Shown: positions 26,301 through 34,777 of the stretch, piece after piece
Numbering within the stretch: position 1 is the first letter of the stretch
Layout: every line of letters begins with the position of its first letter
Source of the DNA: Sphingobacterium allocomposti
Lineage (GTDB): Bacteria > Bacteroidota > Bacteroidia > Sphingobacteriales > Sphingobacteriaceae
Assembly (NCBI RefSeq): GCF_008124885.1
Contig: NZ_VNHX01000022.1
Span: 21,662-85,661 of the forward strand
Length of the DNA: 64,000 nt
Direction: 5' to 3'
Notes under the pieces: model-generated
What the model was told of the DNA's origin: nothing
Databases searched by the model: none
Seen by the model: the letters and a program-made list of their open reading frames with translations, nothing else
Program-made: the position numbers and the translations under genes

Positions 26301-26557
26301 CCTCCCTCGCGTTTATTGTTGGTCTGGTGCCGATGATGAGTGCTGTAGGGCCATCGGCTCAGGGAAATCACGCGATCAGTATCGCGGCGGCCGGCGGCAT
26401 GCTCTCCGGTGTCCTGCTTGGTATCTTTATCATTCCCGTCCTGTTTGTTGTTTTCCAGTTTCTCCATGAACGTGTCAGCAGATCGGACAAACGGCTTATG
26501 CCTCCGGCCGGCAAGCGGCAGGAAACGTTGATCAAGACAAGCATCCCTTTAAATTAA
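23363..26557 (+). CDS. RND multidrug efflux pump inner-membrane transporter, HAE1/AcrB family
   Basis: 1064 residues, the expected length for hydrophobe/amphiphile exporters. It starts MFKTFIERPVLATVISILLV, with twelve membrane helices and two large periplasmic loops. Helix 4 carries GIVVDDAIVVVE, the two aspartates of the proton relay. The porter domain shows VENMSYMSSTASNDG and the second half repeats the fold (FSGMTKEELVSGG, LIGLLAKNAILIVEFA). It exports lipophilic compounds by proton antiport. It lies 43 bp after the adaptor and 13 bp before the outer-membrane factor, so all three form one operon under the TetR regulator at 21438. Substrate unknown. Confidence 0.96.
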   Translation: MFKTFIERPVLATVISILLVILGVIGILKLPLQQFPDIAPPAVQVTALYPGANAETVLRAVAPSLEESINGVENMSYMSSTASNDGSLMITVYFKLGTDPDQAAVNVQNRVAQATSQLPAEVVQAGITTAKQQNSLIMVVDLYTEDEDKYDQTFITNYAQINIIPELKRIPGVGQAMAFGGSKDYSMRVWLDPNQMATYKLTPADVMAAIQDKNVEAAPGKFGENSQEAFEFVIKYKGKLNQPTDYENIIIRSDADGSVLRLKDVARVELGSYTYASHTRINGKVGLNIGIMQLAGSNANEIQIAIQEFMDKASLSFPKGVKYLVLYNTKDALDQSIDQVKHTLVEAFVLVFLVVFLFLQDFRSTLIPAIAVPVAIIGTFFFMQLFGFSINLLTLFALVLAIGIVVDDAIVVVEAVHSKMEHDHLPPKLATTSAMGEITGAIISITLVMSAVFLPIGFMEGSTGVFYRQFAFTLAIAIVISAVNALTLSPALCALFLKPMHHGSTQTKKLSFREKFFTGFNVSFEKLTNNYLGSLRFLVRRKWVGLSLLLLLVAGTVFMVRKTPTGFIPSEDQGFIAISLSMPAGASLDRTSLALKEAEEQLQHADFTQTLNVLAGFNILTQSTSPSAGVAFILLKPHDQRGAIKDINAIMEDVNQRLSTIKGANFFVFTFPTVPGFSNVDGLDMVLQDRTGGQLSKFSTVGQSFIGELMQRPEILMAFTTFKADYPQYELEVDDLKAEQLGVRTRDILQTIQAYFGSAQASDFNRFGKYYRVMVQADFTNRAEPSAMDGIYVKNRQGDMVPINTLVQLTRVYGPETASRYNLFNSIGINAIPKPGYSTGDAIRAVEEVARQHLPTGYTYEFSGMTKEELVSGGQSTLIFILCLVFVYFLLAAQYESYIIPLAVILSIPTGVFGVFAAIGLTGISNNIYVQVALVMLIGLLAKNAILIVEFAAQGRKRGQSIVKAALDAAKLRLRPIIMTSLAFIVGLVPMMSAVGPSAQGNHAISIAAAGGMLSGVLLGIFIIPVLFVVFQFLHERVSRSDKRLMPPAGKRQETLIKTSIPLN

Positions 26558-26570
26558 TTACATTTTATCC

Positions 26571-27992
26571 ATGAAATTAAAAAGCAATTTTCTTTTCTCT
26601 TTAGCTATCTCTGCCTCTTTATGGGCCTGCCAGACCCAGAAGCTGAGCGGGGATCTAACGATGTCCCTCCCGCTCAGCTATCGCAGCGAACAGGCCGTGA
26701 ATGTAGACAGCAGCATAGGTAGCATCCCCTGGCAGGATTTCTTCCAGGACACCCTACTACAACGCCTAATCGACACCGCATTACAACAAAACGTAGACAT
26801 GCAGCTTGCCTTAAACAATATAGAATCGGCCAGTCTGCTTCTACGTCAGGCCAAAGCGGGCCAGCTCCCAGATGTGCAGCTGCAGGTTCAGGCAAACACA
26901 ACCAATCCGTCGAACAATAGTTTAAACGGATTAAGTTTGGGACAATTTCTCGGACAGAACCATATTGAAGACTACAGTGCCGCTGTTGGCTTATCGTGGG
27001 AGGCCGATATCTGGGGGAAGATCAAAAGCCGCAAGGCGCAGGCGCTTGCCGCTTACCTGCAGACGGAAGAAGCCCGGAAAGCCATCCAGACACAGTTGGT
27101 TAGCCAGATCGCCAAGGGTTACTATCAGTTGTTAATGCTCTATGAACTCGAACAGATTGCCGAGCAGAATCTCCGGCTAAGCGACAGCACCCTGCAACTG
27201 GTCCGGCTGCAATACGAAGTAGGTGACATCAGCTCTTTGGCGGTGGAGCAGCTATCTGCCCAGCGTCTGGCAGCAGCTTCGTTAATTCCGGATTTCCAGC
27301 AGCAGATATTACTACAGGAGAATGCGTTACGTATGCTAACCGGCGAATTTCCCAAAGCGATACGCATTAAGGGCAAGCTGTCTGACATCGCGATTCCGGC
27401 CACGCTGGGTGCCGGCATTCCGGCTGAGCTGCTCAGCAAGCGTCCCGATGTCAAACGGGCAGAGTTGTCTGTCACCGCGGCCCAGGCTTACCGCCACGTA
27501 GCCAGGGCACAGATGTATCCTTCATTGACCATTAGTGCACAGGCCGGCGTCAATGCGTTCAAAGCGAGCAACTGGTTTAACATTCCAGCATCGGTATTTG
27601 GCGCCTTAACGGGAGGCATCACCCAGCCACTCCTCCAGAAGCGGGCGTTGAAGACACAGTACGAAATAGCAAAAATAGACTACGAGAACAGTGTTATCCA
27701 GTTCCGGCAGGCTGTAATTAACGCCGTGGGGGAAGTCTCGAACGCGTTGGTTTCCATACAGAAGTTGAAAGAACGGGAGAAGCTGGTTTTCGACAAGGCC
27801 AGCAGACTTAAAAACGCCGTTCAACAGGCCGCATTGCTCTACGAGACAGGAACCGCTTCCTATCTCGACGTTATCACCGCGCAGAGTAATGCCTTGCAAA
27901 GCGAACTCGAACTCGTACAGATACAGCAGGCTGAACTGGCTTCCGTGGTAGACTTATACCGGTCGCTGGGTGGCGGATGGAGTGCTGAGTAA
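26571..27992 (+). CDS. Outer-membrane efflux channel lipoprotein, TolC/NodT family
   Basis: 473 residues. Signal peptide with lipobox ASLWAC (C20). Two OEP repeats: the first about 60-255 (LLQRLIDTALQQNVDMQLALNNIESA), the second about 265-470, starting with the SKRPDVKRAELSVTAAQAYRHVARAQMYPSL-type signature of the NodT branch. It forms the trimeric channel that completes the tripartite pump with the two upstream genes. Last gene of the operon; I see no clear terminator after it, and the repeat-rich spacer starts within 20 bp. Confidence 0.94.
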   Translation: MKLKSNFLFSLAISASLWACQTQKLSGDLTMSLPLSYRSEQAVNVDSSIGSIPWQDFFQDTLLQRLIDTALQQNVDMQLALNNIESASLLLRQAKAGQLPDVQLQVQANTTNPSNNSLNGLSLGQFLGQNHIEDYSAAVGLSWEADIWGKIKSRKAQALAAYLQTEEARKAIQTQLVSQIAKGYYQLLMLYELEQIAEQNLRLSDSTLQLVRLQYEVGDISSLAVEQLSAQRLAAASLIPDFQQQILLQENALRMLTGEFPKAIRIKGKLSDIAIPATLGAGIPAELLSKRPDVKRAELSVTAAQAYRHVARAQMYPSLTISAQAGVNAFKASNWFNIPASVFGALTGGITQPLLQKRALKTQYEIAKIDYENSVIQFRQAVINAVGEVSNALVSIQKLKEREKLVFDKASRLKNAVQQAALLYETGTASYLDVITAQSNALQSELELVQIQQAELASVVDLYRSLGGGWSAE

Positions 27993-28223
27993 TATGTATT
28001 AAGAGCGCCGCCCATTGGGAGAAGTTAGATTTGAGTAGTTAGTATGGAGAAGTGAGAAACTAGGGATTAGATTGCGTCATCGTCGCCCCTCCTCCCCGCA
28101 TTGACGCATCTTTACGGCTTTAGCTAATGGCTAATGGCCCATAGCTTATAGTTGCTATACGCCATCTGCCATTAGCCATCGCTATTAGCCTCTCACTTTA
28201 CGACTTTACAAATTAACACCTTA

Positions 28224-28629
28224 CAGCTATTATTAGGAGTTAGAGTAGTTAGATGGGTTAGAATGGTTAGATGACGCTCGTTGCTATCAAAAACCACTTC
28301 ACGATTTATAGCCATCCGCCACTAGCCATCTGCTATCTGCCATTCGCCGTCTGCCATTAGCCATTAACCTCTCCCTTTACGACTTTACACCTAAACCCTA
28401 TTCCACGGCAGCCCTGTGCGTCGGAAAGGACCGGCATCGGTTCGACTGCGTCAGCGGGCCGCCATAATAGCCGTGAAGAACCGTTCCTTGTCTGAACGAA
28501 GTGAGTTTGGAACGGTTTAGGCTAGGATAAGGCACGGTAGCATCAAGAACCTCGGCCGGAGGACCTTGTTTACTTGGGTCCCTCCAAGTAAAACCCCGCC
28601 CCGGGTTGAGGGGCTATAAAAAAGTGAGA
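28224..28629 (+). repeat. Duplicated ~405-bp unit, copy A
   Basis: Starts CAGCTATTATTAGGAGTTAG and ends GGGGCTATAAAAAAGTGAGA. The copy at 28989 is almost identical, 765 bp downstream. Includes GGACCGGCATCGGTTCGACT and CCAAGTAAAACCCCGCCCC, shared with the tandem units at 9181-10280. Confidence 0.85.
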
Positions 28630-28781
28630 TATTAGATGCTAGATGTGAGATTTGAGATTTGAGATTTGAGAGTGTAGGTTTATGCTGTTAGCCTATAGGT
28701 TAGCTACCATCTGCCATTAGCCTCCCACTTCACGGCTTTACAAATAACGACTTTACGATTCTCCCCCTATCGCGGATATAT

Positions 28782-28850
28782 TCGACCCCGTCAGGGTCGT
28801 CTGATGGATGTCACATTTTTCTATGGATATATGACCCCTACAGGGTCAAT
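28782..28850 (+). repeat. 69-bp double-hairpin element, variant copy 6
   Basis: First hairpin as in other copies, middle TCTGATGGATGTCACATTTT, second hairpin GACCCCTACAGGGTC, in which a T-A stem pair of the main type is replaced by C-G. Confidence 0.8.
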
Positions 28851-28988
28851 CTTTACGCTTAGACCCACGGCTTTATATCTTCACGGCTTCACAAATCAAC
28901 AACTTTACGGCTTATAGCCATCAGCTATCTGCCATTCGCCATCTGCTATCAGCCTCTCACTTTACGACTTCACAAATCAACACCTTTA

Positions 28989-29392
28989 CAGCTATTATTA
29001 GGAGTTAGAGTAGTTAGATGGGTTAGAATGGTTAGATGACGCTCGTTGCTATCAAAAACCACTTCACGATTTATAGCCATCCGCCACTAGCCATCTGCTA
29101 TCTGCCATTAGCCATCTGCCATCAGCCATTAACCTCTCCCTTTACGACTTTACACCTAAACCCTATTCCACGGCAGCCCTGTGCGTCGGAAAGGACCGGC
29201 ATCGGTTCGACTGCGTCAGCGGGCCGCCATAATAGCCGTGAAGAACCGTTCCTTGTCTGAACGAAGTGAGTTTGGAACGGTTTAGGCTAGCATAAGGCAC
29301 GGTAGCATCAAGAACCTCGGCCGGAGGACCTTGTTTACTTGGGTCCTTCCAAGTAAAACCCCGCCCCGGGTTGAGGGGCTATAAAAAAGTGA
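28989..29392 (+). repeat. Duplicated ~405-bp unit, copy B
   Basis: Near-identical to copy A (for example GGCTAGGATAAGG in A, GGCTAGCATAAGG in B). Confidence 0.85.
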
Positions 29393-29734
29393 GAGACTAG
29401 ATGTGAGTAGTTAGTATTGAGATATGAGATATGAGTAATTTGGAGTTAAGAGTTAGAATAGTTAGATGACGGTCGTTGCTATCAAAAACAACTTCACGGC
29501 TTATCGCCGTCTGCTATCAGCCATCAGCTTCCCTCAACGACTTTACAAATTAACACCTTTACAGCTTATAGCCATTTGCCATCAGCTATCTGCCATTAGC
29601 CATTAGCCTCTCACTTTACGATTTTACAAATTAACACCTTACAGCTTATAGCCATTTGCTATCTGCCATTAGCCTCCCACTTCACGGCTTCAAAAATCAA
29701 CGACTTTACGACTCTCCCCCTATCGCGAATATAT

Positions 29735-29803
29735 TCGACCCCGTCAGGGTCGTCTGATGGATGTCACATTTTTCTATGGATATATGACCCCTACAGGGTC
29801 AAT
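29735..29803 (+). repeat. 69-bp double-hairpin element, variant copy 7
   Basis: Same variant as copy 6, with CGACCC-cgtca-GGGTCG and GACCC-ctaca-GGGTC hairpins. Confidence 0.8.
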
Positions 29804-30030
29804 CTTTACGCTTAGACCCATGCCTTTATATCTTCACGACTTCACAAATCAACAACTTTACGGCTTATAGCCATTAGCTATTAGCCTCTCACTTCACGAC
29901 TTCACAAATTAACAACTTTACATCTTTTACGGCTTTCCCAACCTCACCTGACTACCTCAGCACAGGCACTCCGGCAAGTTCAGTACAAGCGCCGTCAAAG
30001 CCCAGAATGACGTTTTGCCGACGTCGGTCC

Positions 30031-30061
30031 TTGACCGTCTCGTAGTTTTCTGTTACATTTG
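30031..30061 (+). promoter_or_regulatory. Promoter of the LuxR-type gene
   Basis: TTG (30031-30033), 20-bp spacer, TACATTTG (30054-30061): exact match to TAnnTTTG. Predicted leader about 22 nt before the ATG at 30090. Confidence 0.6.
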
Positions 30062-30089
30062 CTATAGACGCCTACTAACCTAACAACAC

Positions 30090-30764
30090 ATGAATGATTA
30101 CCAAGAACTATATCAGGAATTGGATCGCGTGTATACCGAATTGCTGAAGTCCAATGTGCTTAATCTGGATGCCTGCCGGCAGCAGCCTTTTTTAAATATT
30201 ATAAATCAATCGGATTATTATATCACGGTTCACGACGTGGAGTTTTTCCGCCCGATCTGTATAAACGAGCCTATGCGCAGGTTCTACGGCTTTGAACAGT
30301 CGATACTTACGGGGTGGGACCATTTTTACTACTTAAAGACGATACATACATCCACTTATCATACATTAATTGAATCGATGGCCTTCTTCCGGAAAAACCG
30401 GCCCGGACACCTTGATCTGAAATATAAACTCCGTCATGGGCAGGGCGAGTGGAAACACACGATTGGCTCCACCACAACTATCATACGAAACGGAAGCGGC
30501 CAACCTAAGGTTGCGCTCACGGTGATGAAGGAAGCTGCAGGAGAACTGCGCCCCTCAGCCTACGAAAATTTCTCGACATTGACCCACCGGGAGCGGGAGA
30601 TCCTTACCCTCCTGGTAGGCGGCCTGAGTAAGAAGGAAATCGCCGGCAAGCTGTTTATCTCTCCCGGAACCGTAGTCACCCACACAAAAAACATCTATAA
30701 GAAGCTCCACGTCAGGAAAGTTTCAGAGCTGGCTCAACTAGTCGACCTTTTCGATGTAAACTGA
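30090..30764 (+). CDS. LuxR-family transcriptional regulator with PAS-like sensor domain
   Basis: 224 residues. The N-terminal half (about 30-150) resembles a PAS fold (YYITVHDVEFFRPICINEPMRRFYGF, ending KHTIGSTTTIIRNGSGQPKVALTVMKE). The C-terminal 55 residues are a clear LuxR/GerE helix-turn-helix: LTHREREILTLLVGG, SKKEIAGKLFISPGTVVTHTKNIYKKLHV. No receiver domain is present, so control is probably through a bound ligand or signal at the PAS-like domain. It converges on the 3' end of the capsule cluster and is the only regulator beside it, so it could control that cluster, but nothing in the sequence proves this. A hairpin follows the stop (30764-30790). Confidence 0.9.
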   Translation: MNDYQELYQELDRVYTELLKSNVLNLDACRQQPFLNIINQSDYYITVHDVEFFRPICINEPMRRFYGFEQSILTGWDHFYYLKTIHTSTYHTLIESMAFFRKNRPGHLDLKYKLRHGQGEWKHTIGSTTTIIRNGSGQPKVALTVMKEAAGELRPSAYENFSTLTHREREILTLLVGGLSKKEIAGKLFISPGTVVTHTKNIYKKLHVRKVSELAQLVDLFDVN

Positions 30765-30790
30765 GAGAAGTTTATATTTACCGCTTCTCT
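30764..30790. terminator. Possible terminator between convergent genes
   Basis: AGAGAAG / CTTCTCT stem of 7 bp around a 13-nt loop, just after the LuxR-gene stop. No T-run follows, so its strength is doubtful. Confidence 0.3.
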
Positions 30791-30841
30791 AGCGGAGAAA
30801 TCATGCACCCCGGTGCGGTTGTCTCGGGGCCTCCCTGCCTC

Positions 30842-31342
30842 TTATTTTTCTTCGCCGTTACTCTCGCTAAGCAATCTAGCCTTGGACGCTTCTTTTTCTG
30901 CTACAATTTTCCGGAGTCCAGAGCTCGAAAAGCGGTGATCGCGGCTGTTGAAATACAGCTCAATACCTTTTTCTTCGCAATATTTTCGTCCGGTAAAGTC
31001 TTTGTTCGCGTATTCGTCTCCGACGATCCGCACATCCAGCTTGAAGGAACGGAGGATATCTTCTAAATCCTGTTCAGTCGAATAAGGAACAATTTCGTCC
31101 ACGTACTGGCACCCCCGCAATTGGATGTACCGCTCTACTACGGTCTGAGTGGGTGCATTCTTTTCCGGCCGGTCTAGGGTGGGATCCATCTGAAGACCGC
31201 AGATGAGGTAGTCGCACTGCCGCTTCGCTTCAGCGAGCATCATAATGTGTCCGGCGTGCAATAGGTCGAATGTCGAAAAAGTGATGCCAACACGGGGCCC
31301 AGGGTTGTAGTCTTCTCTTTTTTTTGCTACTGTTTCTTTCAT
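30842..31342 (-). CDS. Cytidylyltransferase-like protein (glycerol-3-phosphate cytidylyltransferase type)
   Basis: 166 residues. Nucleotidyltransferase fold with the signature FSTFDLLHAGHIMML (HxGH type) and a C-terminal HRFSSSGLRKIV in place of the usual RTxGISTT. TagD-type enzymes make CDP-glycerol from glycerol-3-phosphate and CTP; related enzymes act on ethanolamine phosphate or ADP-heptose precursors. The altered C-terminal motif makes the exact substrate uncertain. Last gene of the capsule cluster, 51 bp after the UDP-glucose dehydrogenase. No CDP-glycerol glycerophosphotransferase is seen in the window, so where the product goes is unclear. Confidence 0.8.
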   Translation of the reverse strand: MKETVAKKREDYNPGPRVGITFSTFDLLHAGHIMMLAEAKRQCDYLICGLQMDPTLDRPEKNAPTQTVVERYIQLRGCQYVDEIVPYSTEQDLEDILRSFKLDVRIVGDEYANKDFTGRKYCEEKGIELYFNSRDHRFSSSGLRKIVAEKEASKARLLSESNGEEK

Positions 31343-31393
31343 AATTATTGTTGTTGGTTCAATATTGCATGTAAACGGTGGAGGAGCTATGGA

Positions 31394-32776
31394 TTACTCC
31401 CCAATCGCGTAATAGGCAAAACCTAATCTGTTTAGTTCCTTCCTATCCAACAATTTCCGTCCGTCAAATACGAAAGACGGCTTCTTCATGCCTTTCTTGA
31501 TCTTCGCCCAGTCGTAGGTTTTGAACTCATCCCATTCTGTCAGTACAGCGGCAGCGTGTGCACCATCCAGCGCCCCATACGGGTTGTCCACCACTTTTAC
31601 AAGACGGCGGTTCTCCTCCGGTGTACGCGTACCGAGGTAGTCCAAATCCTTGTATATCTGCTCAGCTGACACTTTGGGATCGTACACCACAATATTGGCT
31701 TCCTCGTCCAACAGGTGGTCTGCTACATAAATAGCCGCCGACTCGCGGGTATCGTTCGTATCCTTCTTAAACGCCCAGCCCAGAAACGCTATATGTTTTC
31801 CGTTAACCGTATTATACATGGTCTGGATGATCTTCTCCGCAAAGCGCGTCTTCTGGTGGTCATTCAGGATGATCACCTGTTCCCAATAATCCGCGACCGC
31901 AGTTAAATTGTAAGAGCGTGCGATATACACCAGGTTCAAAATATCCTTCTGGAAACACGACCCCCCAAAGCCCACTGATGCTTTCAAAAACTTCGGCCCG
32001 ATGCGGGAATCCTGTCCGATCGCGCGGGCTACCTCGTCCACGTTGGCTCCCGTCATTTCACACAGCTCCGAGATAGCATTGATACTCGAAACACGCTGCG
32101 CTAAAAAAGCATTGGCCACCAGTTTGGAAAGTTCCGAAGACCATAGATTCGTCGTTAGGATACGTTCACGCGGCACCCATGCAGCGTAGATGTTCACCAG
32201 CGCTTCAATAGCCGTTTCGTCCTCGCCGCCAATCAATACGCGGTCTGGGTTATGTAAATCCGTAACGGCTGTTCCCTCCGCCAAAAACTCGGGGTTCGAG
32301 AGGATATGGAAGTTCACGCCATTACCGGTGTTATCCAATATGCTTTTCAACGCCTCGGCTGTACGTACCGGAAGTGTCGATTTCTCGACAACAATTTTAT
32401 CGTCCTTGGCCACCGCAGCGATCTGACGGGCACACAGCTCAATAAACTTCAGATCGGCCGCTTGTCCCTTGCCTTTACCATAGGTTTTAGTGGGTGTATT
32501 GACCGAAATAAAGATCATGTCGGCCTCATCTATCGCCCGCTCCACATCGGTCGAGAAAAACAGGTTCCGGCCCCGCGCCTCGGCAATAACGGCATCCAGT
32601 CCGGGTTCATATACCGGCAGGTTGTTTAAATCGCTATCGTTCCACGCATCGATGCGTGCCTGATTTAAATCGACGACAGTCACCTGCACATCCGGATTCT
32701 TCTGCGCAATAACGGACATCGTAGGACCACCTACGTAACCTGCGCCGATACATGTAATTTTTTTTATTGTTTTCAT
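31394..32776 (-). CDS. ugd: UDP-glucose 6-dehydrogenase
   Basis: 460 residues, longer than the ~390-residue common bacterial form and close in pattern to the animal/plant type ([32 protein letters not shown]). NAD-binding GAGYVGGP (11-18); catalytic C274 in [10 protein letters not shown]. It oxidises UDP-glucose to UDP-glucuronate with two NAD. UDP-glucuronate is the substrate of the UDP-xylose synthase encoded at 37487, so the two form a route to UDP-xylose, besides any glucuronate residues in the polymer. Lies in the minus-strand capsule cluster. Confidence 0.96.
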   Translation of the reverse strand: MKTIKKITCIGAGYVGGPTMSVIAQKNPDVQVTVVDLNQARIDAWNDSDLNNLPVYEPGLDAVIAEARGRNLFFSTDVERAIDEADMIFISVNTPTKTYGKGKGQAADLKFIELCARQIAAVAKDDKIVVEKSTLPVRTAEALKSILDNTGNGVNFHILSNPEFLAEGTAVTDLHNPDRVLIGGEDETAIEALVNIYAAWVPRERILTTNLWSSELSKLVANAFLAQRVSSINAISELCEMTGANVDEVARAIGQDSRIGPKFLKASVGFGGSCFQKDILNLVYIARSYNLTAVADYWEQVIILNDHQKTRFAEKIIQTMYNTVNGKHIAFLGWAFKKDTNDTRESAAIYVADHLLDEEANIVVYDPKVSAEQIYKDLDYLGTRTPEENRRLVKVVDNPYGALDGAHAAAVLTEWDEFKTYDWAKIKKGMKKPSFVFDGRKLLDRKELNRLGFAYYAIGE

Positions 32777-32803
32777 TTGATATTCTTTGTCTTTTCTTAA
32801 AAC

Positions 32804-33676
32804 CTAACTTTCTACGATTGTCACGTCCCAAGTCCTTTCCCAACATGTAAATGCGTGCAGACGCACAATTCCCTCCTTCTTCTCCAGTTCTCCGGTATGC
32901 GTTTCTGAATCGTTCACTCCGCACCAAGGCTCTAGGCATAAAAAAGGAGCTCCAACGGATGCCCAAAGCGCCAGATACGGAAAATCGACAAAACGAAGAC
33001 GGATATAATAATCATCATGTTTATTTTTCAAATGTACTTCTGTGGAACATAGGTCTTTCAATACCCAAGCATCATTCATAAACATATCGCCCTTTAAATA
33101 CAACCGTCCATTCTCTAGTGATACGCTTTGGGGCTGAACACGCAGCAATCCCTCATTAAGGGAATACTGGATTATCATTCTGTCTTCGGGGAATTCCAAA
33201 TAATAGTCTGGCAAACCATTAGAAGCTGAAAAGTCGAGCTGAAAAGCAGGATGGCCTCCAATAGAAAACAGCATCTCCTGATTTCCTTCATTCCGAACTT
33301 CGTACGTACAAGAAAGCCGTGTGTGATGCAACTTGTAATGCAAATACAATTTAAACGCAAAGGGATAAACCGCTAACGTGAACTCATTGGAACACAACAA
33401 AAAAGAAATTTCATCTTCCGTATGATGCACTACTTCAAACTCACAATCCCGTGCAAAACCGTGCTTTGACATGTTGAAAATTCGATCTTCGTAATAGTAA
33501 GTCCCTTCTTTCAACACCCCAACAAAAGGGAACAATATAGGAGATGATCTTTCCCAAAAAGTAGTATCCCTTTGCCATATCAGCTCTCTGTCCTTATTTT
33601 TGTCATACATGCTGCGCAACTCAGCTCCTCTCGGATGAATCTCAATACGTAACCTACCGTTTTCTAGCGCGTACAT
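32804..33676 (-). CDS. Aldose 1-epimerase family protein (LacX-like)
   Basis: 290 residues. Galactose-mutarotase-like beta-sandwich: RLRIEIHPRGAELRSMYDK at the start, the HGFARDCEF segment (catalytic His near 73), IGGHPAFQL (about 138-146) and LEPWCGVNDSE near 249. This is the pattern of the LacX subgroup, whose natural substrates are poorly defined. Within the cluster it may interconvert anomers of a precursor sugar, but that is inference. Twenty-two bases separate it from the mannose-1-phosphate guanylyltransferase. Base composition is more A/T-rich than in the export genes at the head of the cluster. Confidence 0.85.
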   Translation of the reverse strand: MYALENGRLRIEIHPRGAELRSMYDKNKDRELIWQRDTTFWERSSPILFPFVGVLKEGTYYYEDRIFNMSKHGFARDCEFEVVHHTEDEISFLLCSNEFTLAVYPFAFKLYLHYKLHHTRLSCTYEVRNEGNQEMLFSIGGHPAFQLDFSASNGLPDYYLEFPEDRMIIQYSLNEGLLRVQPQSVSLENGRLYLKGDMFMNDAWVLKDLCSTEVHLKNKHDDYYIRLRFVDFPYLALWASVGAPFLCLEPWCGVNDSETHTGELEKKEGIVRLHAFTCWERTWDVTIVES

Positions 33677-33697
33677 CTTTTCTTGTTGATTTTTAAC

Positions 33698-34696
33698 TTA
33701 ATCAATCAATTTAGATTGGTGTTTATCTAACGTATTATAAACCTTCTTCACATCTTGCGATTTTTCCTTTTGCACAAATAACAGGGCATCATCCGTGTAT
33801 ACAACTATGGTATTCTTCAGTCCAACAAAAGCGGTATACATCTCTGATCCGATAATCATGTTCCCTTGCTCATCTACAGCGTAACCTGTTGATACTAAAT
33901 AATCGTACAATGCCTCAAATGACCCTAGATCAGACCATTCGAATTCTGTCGCGACCACCCGAATTTTTTTGGAGCGTTCCATCACGGCGTAATCGATACT
34001 GATGGATGGGATTTTTTTGGAAAGTGCCTCGTCGAGTTTACCGTTTGATTGGTGCTTCCAGGCTGCTAAGGCCGTGGCGTAGACTTTTGGCTCAAACTGT
34101 TGTAATTCTTCCAAAAGCGTGTCAGCACGGAAACAGAACATGCCGGAGTTCCACAAAAAGTTACCGCGTTCAATAAAATCTTCTGCTGTATCTTGATTTG
34201 GCTTTTCGCGGAATGAAAGTACACGATCTTCTTCATATTCAATATAGCCATATCCTGTTTCTGGCCGTGTCGGCTGGATACCAAAAGTCACGATGTAGCC
34301 TTCCTTGGCTTTTTCAATCCCCTGCTCTATAGCCTGTGCGTAGGCTTCTTCTCCAACAATAACATGATCGGAGGGGGTTATAAGGAGAATATCATCGGGG
34401 TCAGCGGCGAAAGCGGCAAAAGCAATTGCCGCTGCTGTATTGCGCGGCGTAGCTTCCACAATATCCGTATAAGACACACCTTGGCTATCCAATACCTCTT
34501 TACTCAATTGATAGTTATCACAGTTTCCAACCACTGTCACCTTATCGCACAATGCTTTGTTGCGTAAGACTGTCATACCAAAAAGCGATCCTTCCTTAAA
34601 TAAATTTAAATATTGCTTCGGGTTGCTTTTGCGGGATAAAGGCCATAACCGGCTTCCGACTCCTCCTGATAAAATAACGTGTGTAATGTTACTCAT
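33698..34696 (-). CDS. manC: Mannose-1-phosphate guanylyltransferase
   Basis: 332 residues, so only the nucleotidyltransferase part; the C-terminal mannose-6-phosphate isomerase domain of longer ManC proteins is absent. Signature VILSGGVGSRLWPLSRKSNPKQYL at residues 7-30, FREKPN and GNFLWNSGMFCF further on. It makes GDP-mannose from mannose-1-phosphate and GTP. GDP-mannose feeds the Gmd and Fcl enzymes encoded at 49932-52017 and possibly mannosyltransferases of this cluster. A separate phosphomannomutase and isomerase are needed and are not in the window. Confidence 0.95.
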   Translation of the reverse strand: MSNITHVILSGGVGSRLWPLSRKSNPKQYLNLFKEGSLFGMTVLRNKALCDKVTVVGNCDNYQLSKEVLDSQGVSYTDIVEATPRNTAAAIAFAAFAADPDDILLITPSDHVIVGEEAYAQAIEQGIEKAKEGYIVTFGIQPTRPETGYGYIEYEEDRVLSFREKPNQDTAEDFIERGNFLWNSGMFCFRADTLLEELQQFEPKVYATALAAWKHQSNGKLDEALSKKIPSISIDYAVMERSKKIRVVATEFEWSDLGSFEALYDYLVSTGYAVDEQGNMIIGSEMYTAFVGLKNTIVVYTDDALLFVQKEKSQDVKKVYNTLDKHQSKLID

Positions 34697-34777
34697 AATG
34701 TTAATTTTTGGCTTTTTTATATCTCGTGTATATTTAAATCTCTTTTGTTATCTCTACTTAATCACCTTGTTTCGTTC

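Larger units (their letters stand above)
28010..29940 (+). repeat. 2-kb non-coding mosaic of repeated modules
   Basis: No convincing gene between 27993 and 30053. It is built from the modules seen in other spacers (GATGACGCTCGTTGCTATCA, GCCATCTGCTATCTGCCAT, TTCACGACTTCACAAATCA), two 69-bp elements of a variant subtype (28782, 29735) and two copies of a ~405-bp unit (28224, 28989). Inverted repeats in the unit include TTACTTGG/CCAAGTAA and AACCGTTCC/GGAACGGTT. Confidence 0.75.

Noticed and set aside
28410..28460. tRNA-like GGTTCGA motif in the repeat units
   Set aside because: No cloverleaf arms or acceptor stem can be drawn around it; it is part of the repeat core present in all units.
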